DNA of 64,000 nt from Yamagishiella unicocca (Eukaryota > Chlorophyta > Chlorophyceae > Chlamydomonadales > Volvocaceae): positions 474,192-538,191 of the forward strand of contig BDSL01000077.1 in NCBI GenBank assembly GCA_003116995.1. The letters run 5' to 3'. A program made the position numbers and the translations under genes. Below the pieces are notes generated by a model. The model did no database searches. It was not told the origin of the DNA and was given only the letters and a program-made list of their open reading frames with translations. Below are positions 54,010 through 64,000 of this stretch, piece by piece (the first letter of the stretch is position 1; the number at the start of each line of letters is the position of its first letter).

Positions 54010-54215
54010 GCACTAGGCCTAGCATGCAGGTCGACTATCGATAGTAGTAGTGCTCTGTGCTTGGAGATGTGTAGCTTTTCTGGCGCATTAATTGCACGCC
54101 TTATAAGGTAGAGTGAGGCAATGCTATCGGTAGCGATAGTAGCTCGGTGCTGTTCCTGCACCTCTGGGTCGGCGAGAGCGGCCCTGATGGCTGCTAGTTC
54201 AGCTCTTTGGATAGT
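54010..54215 (-). pseudogene. RNase H domain fragment of a non-LTR retrotransposon
   Basis: On the minus strand, TIQRAELAAIRAAL is followed by ATIATDSIASLYLIRRAI and LHISKHRALL. This is the RNase H1 pattern with the catalytic Glu in RAEL and Asp in ATDS. The first strand with its catalytic Asp and the C-terminal His/Asp part are missing, so this is a remnant. It is not obviously the same family as the LINE at 26622. Confidence 0.6.
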
Positions 54216-54887
54216 GCCAAAAACCCAGTGTACGGACAAATACCCAGTACAGAGTACCGAGTACCGAGAAACGCGGTACAAGCCATAAATCCCGAAAATA
54301 CCATTAGGATAAGACGCGTGCCGGAACCCCAAATGGCCACGATACTGTACGACAGGTACCGCCGGCGTTGGCAGGCGTTGGCCGAGTATCTTCGTCCCGG
54401 ACGTCCCTGCCTGAACACGCCTTTTTAAACAAAATTTTCTATCCATTTAGCTTGCTTTTTACATAATATTATAGAGCAATTTTAGGGCATTGGCAGTGTG
54501 CTTGAATGGCTGGGTTGCAGCTTGGCGCAAGTCAGCGGCTATCAAAATCTTGATGGCGTATTGCTGAGCGCTATCGCTCTGTGACTATAAGCACAATAAC
54601 GTTATGCTAAGATGCGAGCTAAGATGCGAGCTACTCTGTCCTCTCAACGCGATGGAATCAGCAAGCATATTATCTCAGCGTTCCGCCGGCTCCATTTCGT
54701 TGTTTAAGTAAAGAACCATTTTGGACTACTCGACAATATTCAGGGCGCAGTGGGGTGGCTCAGTCGTGCATCTGCAGATTTAGGCACGTTTGCCGACGCT
54801 GGGGGGTTTTGCCCGCTCCCACAATCAAAGCTCTTGCTGGAAGCCGCCCATTCGGCGCCAGTGGGAACTCCTACAGCGATAGGGCGA
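54216..54887. other. Leader of the satellite array, no gene
   Basis: 54240-54275 contains GTACCGAGTACCGAG-type short repeats. No coding evidence. Confidence 0.4.
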
Positions 54888-57800
54888 ACCAGGAGAGCAA
54901 TCCTGCGTTCGGTGGTCCAAGCGCGCCCTTGCTGCTGGAGGAGGGGCTGGAGGAGGGGAAGTGCTCGTGTGTTGCCGTACGTGACCCTAGGCTTCCACCG
55001 CCGCGCCCAACTAGTACCTAGTATGACGGTTCAGAGCTGGTATGGCGCGGGGGAGGGTCTGGCTTTAACGAGGAGAGCAATCCTGCGTTCGGTGGTCCAA
55101 GCGCGCCCTTGCTGCTGGAGGAGGGGCTGGAGGAGGGGAAGTGCTCGTGTGTTGCCGTACGTGACCCTAGGCTTCCACCGCCGCGCCCAACTAGTACCTA
55201 GTATGACGGTTCAGAGCTGGTATGGCGCGGGGGAGGGTCTGGCTTTAACCAGGAGAGCAATCCTGCGTTCGGTGGTCCAGGCGCGCCCTTGCTGCTGGAG
55301 GAGGGGCTGGAGGAGGGGAAGTGCTCGTGTGTTGCCGTACGTGACCCTAGGCTTCCACCGCCGCGCCCAACTAGTACCTAGTATGACGGTTCAGAGCTGG
55401 TATGGCGCGGGGGAGGGTCTGGCTTTAACCAGGAGAGCAATCCTGCGTTCGGTGGTCCAGGCGCGCCCTTGCTGCTGGAGGAGGGGCTGGAGGAGGGGAA
55501 GTGCTCGTGTGTTGCCGTACGTGACCCTAGGCTTCCACCGCCGCGCCCAACTAGTACCTAGTATGACGGTTCAGAGCTGGTATGGCGCGGGGGAGGGTCT
55601 GGCTTTAACCAGGAGAGCAATCCTGCGTTCGGTGGTCCAGGCGCGCCCTTGCTGCTGGAGGAGGGGCTGGAGGAGGGGAAGTGCTCGTGTGTTGCCGTAC
55701 GTGACCCTAGGCTTCCACCGCCGCGCCCAACTAGTACCTAGTATGACGGTTCAGAGCTGGTATGGCGCGGGGGAGGGTCTGGCTTTAACCAGGAGAGCAA
55801 TCCTGCGTTCGGTGGTCCAGGCGCGCCCTTGCTGCTGGAGGAGGGGCTGGAGGAGGGGAAGTGCTCGTGTGTTGCCGTACGTGACCCTAGGCTTCCACCG
55901 CCGCGCCCAACTAGTACCTAGTATGACGGTTCAGAGCTGGTATGGCGCGGGGGAGGGTCTGGCTTTAACCAGGAGAGCAATCCTGCGTTCGGTGGTCCAA
56001 GCGCGCCCTTGCTGCTGGAGGAGGGGCTGGAGGAGGGGAAGTGCTCGTGTGTTGCCGTACGTGACCCTAGGCTTCCACCGCCGCGCCCAACTAGTACCTA
56101 GTATGACGGTTCAGAGCTGGTATGGCGCGGGGGAGGGTCTGGCTTTAACGAGGAGAGCAATCCTGCGTTCGGTGGTCCAAGCGCGCCCTTGCTGCTGGAG
56201 GAGGGGCTGGAGGAGGGGAAGTGCTCGGTGTTGCGTACGTGACCTAGGCTCCCCGCCGCGCCCACTAGTACTAGTATGACGGTTAGAGCTGGTATGGCGC
56301 GGGGGAGGGTCTGGCTTAACCAGGAGAGCAATCCTGCGTTCGGTGGTCCAGGCGCGCCCTTGCTGCTGGAGGAGGGGCTGGAGGAGGGGAAGTGCTCGTG
56401 TGTTGCCGTACGTGACCCTAGGCTTCCACCGCCGCGCCCAACTAGTACCTAGTATGACGGTTCAGAGCTGGTATGGCGCGGGGGAGGGTCTGGCTTTAAC
56501 CAGGAGAGCAATCCTGCGTTCGGTGGTCCAGGCGCGCCCTTGCTGCTGGAGGAGGGGCTGGAGGAGGGGAAGTGCTCGTGTGTTGCCGTACGTGACCCTA
56601 GGCTTCCACCGCCGCGCCCAACTAGTACCTAGTATGACGGTTCAGAGCTGGTATGGCGCGGGGGAGGGTCTGGCTTTAACCAGGAGAGCAATCCTGCGTT
56701 CGGTGGTCCAGGCGCGCCCTTGCTGCTGGAGGAGGGGCTGGAGGAGGGGAAGTGCTCGTGTGTTGCCGTACGTGACCCTAGGCTTCCACCGCCGCGCCCA
56801 ACTAGTACCTAGTATGACGGTTCAGAGCTGGTATGGCGCGGGGGAGGGTCTGGCTTTAACCAGGAGAGCAATCCTGCGTTCGGTGGTCCAGGCGCGCCCT
56901 TGCTGCTGGAGGAGGGGCTGGAGGAGGGGAAGTGCTCGTGTGTTGCCGTACGTGACCCTAGGCTTCCACCGCCGCGCCCAACTAGTACCTAGTATGACGG
57001 TTCAGAGCTGGTATGGCGCGGGGGAGGGTCTGGCTTTAACCAGGAGAGCAATCCTGCGTTCGGTGGTCCAGGCGCGCCCTTGCTGCTGGAGGAGGGGCTG
57101 GAGGAGGGGAAGTGCTCGTGTGTTGCCGTACGTGACCCTAGGCTTCCACCGCCGCGCCCAACTAGTACCTAGTATGACGGTTCAGAGCTGGTATGGCGCG
57201 GGGGAGGGTCTGGCTTTAACGAGGAGAGCAATCCTGCGTTCGGTGGTCCAGGCGCGCCCTTGCTGCTGGAGGAGGGGCTGGAGGAGGGGAAGTGCTCGTG
57301 TGTTGCCGTACGTGACCCTAGGCTTCCACCGCCGCGCCCAACTAGTACCTAGTATGACGGTTCAGAGCTGGTATGGCGCGGGGGAGGGTCTGGCTTTAAC
57401 CAGGAGAGCAATCCTGCGTTCGGTGGTCCAGGCGCGCCCTTGCTGCTGGAGGAGGGGCTGGAGGAGGGGAAGTGCTCGTGTGTTGCCGTACGTGACCCTA
57501 GGCTTCCACCGCCGCGCCCAACTAGTACCTAGTATGACGGTTCAGAGCTGGTATGGCGCGGGGGAGGGTCTGGCTTTAACCAGGAGAGCAATCCTGCGTT
57601 CGGTGGTCCAGGCGCGCCCTTGCTGCTGGAGGAGGGGCTGGAGGAGGGGAAGTGCTCGTGTGTTGCCGTACGTGACCCTAGGCTTCCACCGCCGCGCCCA
57701 ACTAGTACCTAGTATGACGGTTCAGAGCTGGTATGGCGCGGGGAGGGTCTGGCTTTAACCAGGAGAGCAATCCTGCGTTCGGTGGTCCAGGCGCGCCCTT

Positions 57801-59083
57801 GCTGCTGGAGGAGGGGCTGGAGGAGGGGAAGTGCTCGTGTGTTGCCGTACGTGACCAGCTTAGGCCTCCCAGGCTTCCAGCCGCGCCAACTAGTACCTAG
57901 TATGACGGTTCAGAGCTGGTATGGCGCGGGGGAGGGTCTGGCTTTAACCAGGAGAGCAATCCTGCGTTCGGTGGTCCAGGCGCGCCCTTGCTGCTGGAGG
58001 AGGGGCTGGAGGAGGGGAAGTGCTCGTGTGTTGCCGTACGTGACCCTAGGCTTCCACCGCCGCGCCCAACTAGTACCTAGTATGACGGTTCAGAGCTGGT
58101 ATGGCGCGGGGGAGGGTCTGGCTTTAACCAGGAGAGCAATCCTGCGTTCGGTGGTCCAGCGCGCCCTTGCTGCTGGAGGAGGGGCTGGAGGAGGGGAAGT
58201 GCTCGTGTGTTGCCGTACGTGACCCTAGGCTTCCACCGCCGCGCCCAACTAGTACCTAGTATGACGGTTCAGAGCTGGTATGGCGCGGGGGAGGGTCTGG
58301 CTTTAACCAGGAGAGCAATCCTGCGTTCGGTGGTCCAGGCGCGCCCTTGCTGCTGGAGGAGGGGCTGGAGGAGGGGAAGTGCTCGTGTGTTGCCGTACGT
58401 GACCCTAGGCTTCCACCGCCGCGCCCAACTAGTACCTAGTATGACGGTTCAGAGCTGGTATGGCGCGGGGGAGGGTCTGGCTTTAACCAGGAGAGCAATC
58501 CTGCGTTCGGTGGTCCAGGCGCGCCCTTGCTGCTGGAGGAGGGGCTGGAGGAGGGGAAGTGCTCGTGTGTTGCCGTACGTGACCCTAGGCTTCCACCGCC
58601 GCGCCCAACTAGTACCTAGTATGACGGTTCAGAGCTGGTATGGCGCGGGGGAGGGTCTGGCTTTAACCAGGAGAGCAATCCTGCGTTCGGTGGTCCAGGC
58701 GCGCCCTTGCTGCTGGAGGAGGGGCTGGAGGAGGGGAAGTGCTCGTGTGTTGCCGTACGTGACCCTAGGCTTCCACCGCCGCGCCCAACTAGTACCTAGT
58801 ATGACGGTTCAGAGCTGGTATGGCGCGGGGGAGGGTCTGGCTTTAACCAGGAGAGCAATCCTGCGTTCGGTGGTCCAGGCGCGCCCTTGCTGCTGGAGGA
58901 GGGGCTGGAGGAGGGGAAGTGCTCGTGTGTTGCCGTACGTGACCCTAGGCTTCCACCGCCGCGCCCAACTAGTACCTAGTATGACGGTTCAGAGCTGGTA
59001 TGGCGCGGGGGAGGGTCTGGCTTTAACCAGGAGAGCAATCCTGCGTTCGGTGGTCCAAGCGCGCCCTTGCTGCTGGAGGAGGG
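54888..59083 (+). repeat. 180 bp satellite array, 23 full units plus a partial
   Basis: Units start (AGGAGAGCAATCCTGCG) at 54891, 55071, 55251 and so on. Most are exactly 180 bp and almost identical. Exceptions are unit 8 (56151-56321, several scattered deletions), units 16 and 19 (179 bp), and unit 17 (57761-57949, 189 bp with a rearranged segment). Two recurrent variants (CCAA/CCAG and AACG/AACC) mark sub-lineages. Because 180 is divisible by three, one plus-strand frame stays open for hundreds of codons (60-residue repeat with PCCWRRGWRRG). It breaks and restarts at the indels, so I treat it as non-coding satellite. Confidence 0.95.
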
Positions 59084-59799
59084 CAACGGGGAAGATTTTG
59101 GGGCTTGCCTGCATGAGGGCTGTTAGCTAGAGGGAGGTAGAGATACAACGGGAGCAGGTCTCGCGTGTAACGGACTTGGCGTGTAGCAGTGTAGGAGACT
59201 CTGGGTGCTCCAGTGTAGCGGTGTCGCAGTGCACCAATTTCTTCTGTGTTATCTTCTTGACTATTACTAGCATGCGCATAGCGTTTGCTGATATGTTTTT
59301 ACACCATTGAGGAACGCCTAAGTGTCGTTTGAGGAAACTACTTGGATATATGCCTGTCGCGTCGAGGCTGTCCATTTGCACTTCAAACGGATCGACCGAG
59401 GTGATGCACCAGCTTTATATGTACACGTGTATACATATATTATTCCAGAGCTTCGCCCAGGCACTGTTACCCAGGTGACTTGCTAGCTATTGAGTTGACA
59501 TTTCGACTCGCGACCCAAGCGGATTCCGTCTATGTGGGATGGCTATATATACAATAAAAATAAGAAGGTCTAGGATATGGCAAGTGGAATCGTATAGTGT
59601 CGGGTTGTGTCGTGCAAATCTGCGGGCGTGCGCTTCCAGGTTGAGAGGGACCCCTCCATACATGCCAGCAGCGACGCCAACTGAGCGCATACAAATAACC
59701 TTGAAAAAAGGGTACACGAGGGTACGTTTTGTGGGGGGTCCCGGGCCAGGGGTGATTGGGGTCCCTCCCCCAACAATAGCAATGGGCATACAAAACCAA
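59084..59799. other. Spacer between satellite and duplication copy B
   Basis: AT-richer sequence with TATATA tracts near 59415-59440 and 59545. No gene or known repeat. Confidence 0.4.
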
Positions 59800-61914
59800 C
59801 CCGCAGCTGCAGCTGCTGCTGCTGCTAGCTGCTGCTGAATATGGTATCAGCAGCCGTGTGTCTTGATCGGTCGTCGAACCATGGTCGTCGTCGATGGCTG
59901 GTCGATGGTCGGTGCGTGGTCGAGAAGAATCCGGGCGGGACGGATAAGGCAGGGTGCATCATCACCAACTTGCTCAAAATCCGCCGTCCATAGCCCACCT
60001 AGATACGATAGCAGCGACGGTACGACAGCGACACAAGAATAATGGACCATGTAGGCGTGCATCGTCCTCATGTCCGCGGGGTCTATCTAGAATCTGCTGC
60101 GCTGCTGCCTATCTGTTATGAAAGTTGTATTAATTTGTGCTACTTAAAAGCCATGCTAGACATGCTACGCTACCATGCCTAGCTACGGCAGCACGACGTC
60201 CGGTTAGTTTGGCCCCGCCCGACCAGCACGCAGAAGGCTGCCGTGTGTCTGCTGATCTGCTGAGACGTCCCTACCTGTCACTCCCGCCGGGCGCCAGCGC
60301 GGAGGTTTTACCTGCCGTACTGGTCCTGGAGCCATCCAGGGTGTTTCTTGTATGCTCGTCTGCTGTTGCCGTATGGTAACTATAGTGCCTCTGCTGCTGA
60401 GATGATTTAACATGCCATGCTATGATTTCGGTTCGTTTCTACTCGAACACGATGGCGATACGTGTGCGTGGTTTTTTCGATTCAGGTCGGGGCGCAACAG
60501 GGCCCTTCTGACCAATTCCGTTGGTGCTGCAAGGTACTTCGCGGGACCACGCCTTGTTTCTCGATTGGCGTGGTTAGCTCTTCTGCTTGGTTGATCAGGT
60601 ACTATAGCTGTAACACACCGCGCTTTAAAAAGCCCCCGCCCGGCTCCTTCGTTGCTTGGCTTCGGTGAAGCTGCGTGAGTAGGTTACGATCCAGCATCCA
60701 GGCCGGTGCAGCCGCCGCTGTCGTCAGCACCGCCATGCATTACGTTTCGAACTTGAGAACGACCTTGCGGCTTGGTAACCTGCGGCCAGCCTGCCACGCA
60801 GCAGCGACAATTTAGTCCGCGGGCGGGACTGTGGTTTACGGAAGGTGTATGTGGACTCCGTCAGCCGCAGCTCTTCACAACTTTGCATGCTTGCTGGATG
60901 CATCCCTTATAAATGCGTGTAGATGACAGTAAAAAATATCCCAGCGAGCCTGTATGTGGCAAAAGCAGGGAAGCACCGTCCGTCTCCATGCTGGCCGCGT
61001 GAGCAGCTGCTGGCAGCAGCGACGAGCCTGCTGCCACAGCTCGACGCAGCCATGCTCGCTAGATGTTTCGCACAAAGCACATATGTTTTATATAAACAAT
61101 GGCTGGGTGAGGATACGGTTGCGTGGCCACTCGTGAGGGAGCACCGTCAACTGACGTAGCTACGTGTCCATCGTTTCATGTGGGAATTTGTGTTTATCGG
61201 TGCAGATTCTCGGAGGTCAGATGAATCGTTGTGGTGGCAGTTAATGGTTCCATGACACCCTATTGAGCTGTCGTTATATTAGGACTTGTGTCAGGGGCGC
61301 TTCTGCGGATGACCACCACGCACCATCCAGCCAGGAGCCAGCAGCCGGGCTCGGGCTTTTGGACAGGCTGCCGCCAGCCCTACCTGGTCTTGTATGTAAG
61401 GGTCCCTAGCAAGCCCGATCGACATGTACGCGGACGTCACAATTTTCACACTGCCTGCACCGGCCGGCTGCGAGCACCATCTCGCAGCTAGCTAGGGGTA
61501 GGCAGCAAGGCAGGTAGGCCTCCAGCATTAGCATTACCGCAACTGCGTGCCGCAGCAGGCTGGACAAGCAATTCACATGACGCCATTCATACGGCGGGTG
61601 GCGCGGCATTTCCACTTCCGTCCATATATACGTACTTCTTCTTGAGCAAGGTTACTACGACGTACTTGTAGTCCAATTACGTTTAGCGTTTCGATTTCTG
61701 AAATACGACCGGCCGTTTATTTGCCTCTTCTGGAACGTGATGCCAACATCTGAAGGGAAGCAAATGTATAGATACGGCACAATATTATTGTCGAAAAATG
61801 GTTACGGGTACCGCCGACGAGCAATTGGGTTTATGGATGCTTGATCGAGCAACACGGAACCCGCATGTTTTTGGTCCCTGAAATTTAATAGGAAGAAGGT
61901 ACGGTGTCCGCAAT

Positions 61915-62320
61915 CCCGGGCGAACCCAGGACAAGAAGAGGGGCCCATGCCCGGGCCTCACTATAAGAGGCAGGGCCGGGCGGCGGGGCTGGACCCAGCA
62001 GCAGACGCCCCCAAGGGCACAGGAAAGCTTGCCAAACGCTAACACAGAGACGCCGGGCAAACCCAGAATAAGCTGGGGACCCAGAACGAAACCGTACCGT
62101 TACGAACAAGGGAGCGAGGGCTAGCTGCCAGCAGCAGACGCCCCAAAAGTAAGGCACAGGTAGGGAAACATTTCGCACCCACCCACCCAAGACGGCGGAC
62201 GGAGCCCCAACAAAAAATACAACCCAGGCATGCACCCAAGGCCTACCGCCGGAAAAGACGGTGGGACCACTGCGTCCAGCCAATAGCAGCCCGGACCGAC
62301 GGGCCCAAAAAATGCGCAAA
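61915..62320. repeat. ~400 bp dispersed repeat, copy in duplication B
   Basis: It is the counterpart of 43915-44320. Confidence 0.5.
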
Positions 62321-63112
62321 ATGTTGTTGTTGCATATTACCGCGCGCTGAGTGCAATCCATGCGCACGTGCTCCTATGACTGCACCCGCTCATCATGGAA
62401 AGCGCCTGCTGCTAAACATACATTCGGTCCTGCTGGATTGCACGAGGAATGGGTCATAACTTGGAAGTACACTAGTGGGGCCATACATGACACACAGCGC
62501 ACACGCGAAGGTATCAACGTTGCTAATCCTGGCACCAGCCGAACACGCATATACTGCATACCGGTATACGAGCGAGGCTGCGTGCCTGCGTCATACATCG
62601 TGCTGCCGCCATGGCTCGTCATGGATGCACCCCCCATAGTGTTCCCGGACATTGATACCTTCACCTGAAGCTGGAATTGCCAAATCCGGCTGAAGTAAGG
62701 GAGTTCGATGTTGGGACGTAAGCTAGGCCGCGGCTAGCCCTATGCTATCCGCCGCATGAAGCTGATTCGACCAAAACGCCACCCCATTTTCTGTCGGCAC
62801 TGCTGGATGGGCGACTTTCTTGAGTAATATATCTAATTATACGAATACTGAAGCATTAACCTGTGTGTGGGTCGCAAAAGCGCAAATAATTGCCCGGTGA
62901 TAGCGCCAGGTAAACTCCGTTTGTGTATGACCACGCAGCATATTTCCCTATAAGCTGTAGGATTACCGCCTCCGCGCGGAGGCAATATGCTCAATTGCCG
63001 TAGGCGCACATCCGAGGGTACCGGTAGTCTAACAGCCGCGAATAAGTGGGGTGCCACACATGTCGCCTTATGGCTCATCTGAAGCTGCAGGATGTGAGAT
63101 CCTTAACAACAG

Positions 63113-63374
63113 GACAGGACTGCACACCTAGAATTCGGCGACTTGCCGGGATACCGGAAATTGGCTGCGTTGTTCGGCCGAGGTAGCCCAACCGTCTTCT
63201 TGCAGGTACGCAACGCAATGCCATAGGGCATCAAAGGTAAATTATTCGAACAGCTATGCCGATTTGCAGCATCAACGTGCTTGGAACGAGGAGGGCAGAA
63301 CCGCAGCCGGAAGCCAGTCCCAGGGCCTGGGCCTGGGACTGGCACAATGCGTTACTTCCTGCTTCAAGTTGTAA
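63113..63374 (+). CDS. Last two exons of an unknown gene (duplication copy B)
   Basis: Exons 63113-63205 and 63270-63374 correspond to 45101-45193 and 45259-45363. The donor has changed from GTAAGC to GTACGC, but remains usable. The frame, the stop inside TGTAA and nearly all residues are conserved. A small plus-strand frame upstream, ending at 62668 (HEEWVITWKYTSGAIHD.., MDAPPIVFPDIDTF), is uninterrupted here. In copy A it has a 7 base loss and a 4 base gain that compensate. Confidence 0.45.
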
Positions 63375-63622
63375 CATGGATTTTCAAGTTCTAATTTCAT
63401 CCAACTTGCTGAGAATATACGGTACACAATTTAGGAAAGTAGAAACCATCGATACGGCTATGCACCCGGCAAGCAGCAGATTGGGCCATCATCCTCAATA
63501 GAAGAGGATTACACGATTGTTTTACCTGCACATGTGTCCACGGGCCAGAGGCGTACATACAAACAAGCTGCCGGACAACGCAGCACTATTTCGTGTACTT
63601 GCTCTATAGCTCAGTTCCTCAG

Positions 63623-63823
63623 ACGAGATTAGATATTGAGCGCCACGAACATACACTCATGACCACTCCTTCATGGCGGATGGTTTCGTGCGATAGCGCC
63701 GTCTACGCCTCGACGCATTGGAACTGTCGGGACGGAAACAGGGACACTCTACTGCGACGAGTACTCCTTAAGGCGGCAAGGGAAGCGGATGAGACTCATG
63801 CCCGACCACAGTCAATCCGTTTG
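63623..63823 (+). CDS. Conserved coding exon, unknown product (duplication copy B)
   Basis: It is the counterpart of 45612-45812, with the same acceptor, donor and 67 codons and a single residue change. Confidence 0.4.
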
Positions 63824-64000
63824 GTAAGCACGTCTCCGCATCTTGCTGCACTGTAAATGTCGTCGCGGTGCCTGCTGCGACACTCCGCATCCAGCAGCCA
63901 GGCACAGCCTTGCAAAGTAAAATGCATCACTTTGGTCACATCATGGTCGCCCTCACTCGTCCAATCATCAGTCCTAACGTACGGTCCACTCCCCCTGCTT

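Larger units (their letters stand above)
59800..64000 (+). repeat. Segmental duplication, copy B (continues past window)
   Basis: It is collinear with 40552-45990 and lacks the 120 bp and 1,047 bp copy-A segments. The offset between copies is about 19.25 kb at the left end. Confidence 0.9.

Noticed and set aside
54888..59083. Long plus-strand frames (up to 509 codons) of a 60-residue repeat protein.
   Set aside because: The frame exists only because the unit is 180 bp. It is broken and restarted by indels, and there is no splice, start or stop context, so I call it satellite DNA.
40552..64000. The two segmental copies as long terminal repeats of one giant retroelement.
   Set aside because: Copies exceed 4 kb, show no TG..CA ends or target duplication, and the interval between them lacks a gag-pol region and contains a satellite and unrelated genes.

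Overview
The window is nuclear DNA from a green alga, most likely a chlamydomonadalean (volvocine-type) species. The GC-rich exons are split by short GT-AG introns. TGTAA polyadenylation signals follow, or overlap, stop codons. There is a secreted Pro-Ser-rich wall/matrix protein gene, a nuclear-encoded Ycf66 with a transit-peptide-like leader, and a high load of microsatellites and minisatellites. All gene models were assembled by hand from splice signals and reading-frame phase, with no transcript support.

Layout. 1-565: the 3' end of a gene for an Arg-rich RNA-processing-type protein (+). 3595-15351: a large minus-strand gene of at least 17 exons encoding a kinesin-light-chain-type TPR protein with IQ motifs. 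17600-21700: a six-exon major facilitator transporter (+). 22411-24282: a four-exon Ycf66 gene (+). 25872-36943: an 11.07 kb DNA transposon with perfect 29 bp terminal inverted repeats, inserted into a short tandem satellite. It carries two divergent genes (minus 32643-30846; plus 32877-34621, frameshifted) and has itself been hit by a 5'-truncated non-LTR retrotransposon (26622-29300, minus). 38824-40117: a two-exon secreted hydroxyproline-rich glycoprotein gene (+). 40552-45990: a segment present again as a direct copy at 59800-64000, running off the right edge. Both copies contain short, conserved, phase-consistent exons. Between the copies lie an uncharacterised coding exon (46734-47862), a small two-exon gene of unknown function (52085-52789), an RNase H fragment of a non-LTR element (minus, about 54215-54010), and a 180 bp satellite array of 23 full units (54888-59083).

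The most unusual signal is that introns of the TPR and transporter genes are built from two families of short dispersed repeats. Members sit close to splice sites, sometimes as inverted pairs at the two ends of one intron, and a further member sits free inside the 11 kb transposon. This looks like an introner-type or MITE-type family that generates or colonises introns.

Functionally the host genes are unrelated neighbours (cytoskeletal/scaffold, membrane transport, thylakoid, extracellular matrix). The right 60 percent of the window (25-64 kb) is a transposon- and satellite-rich accessory region.
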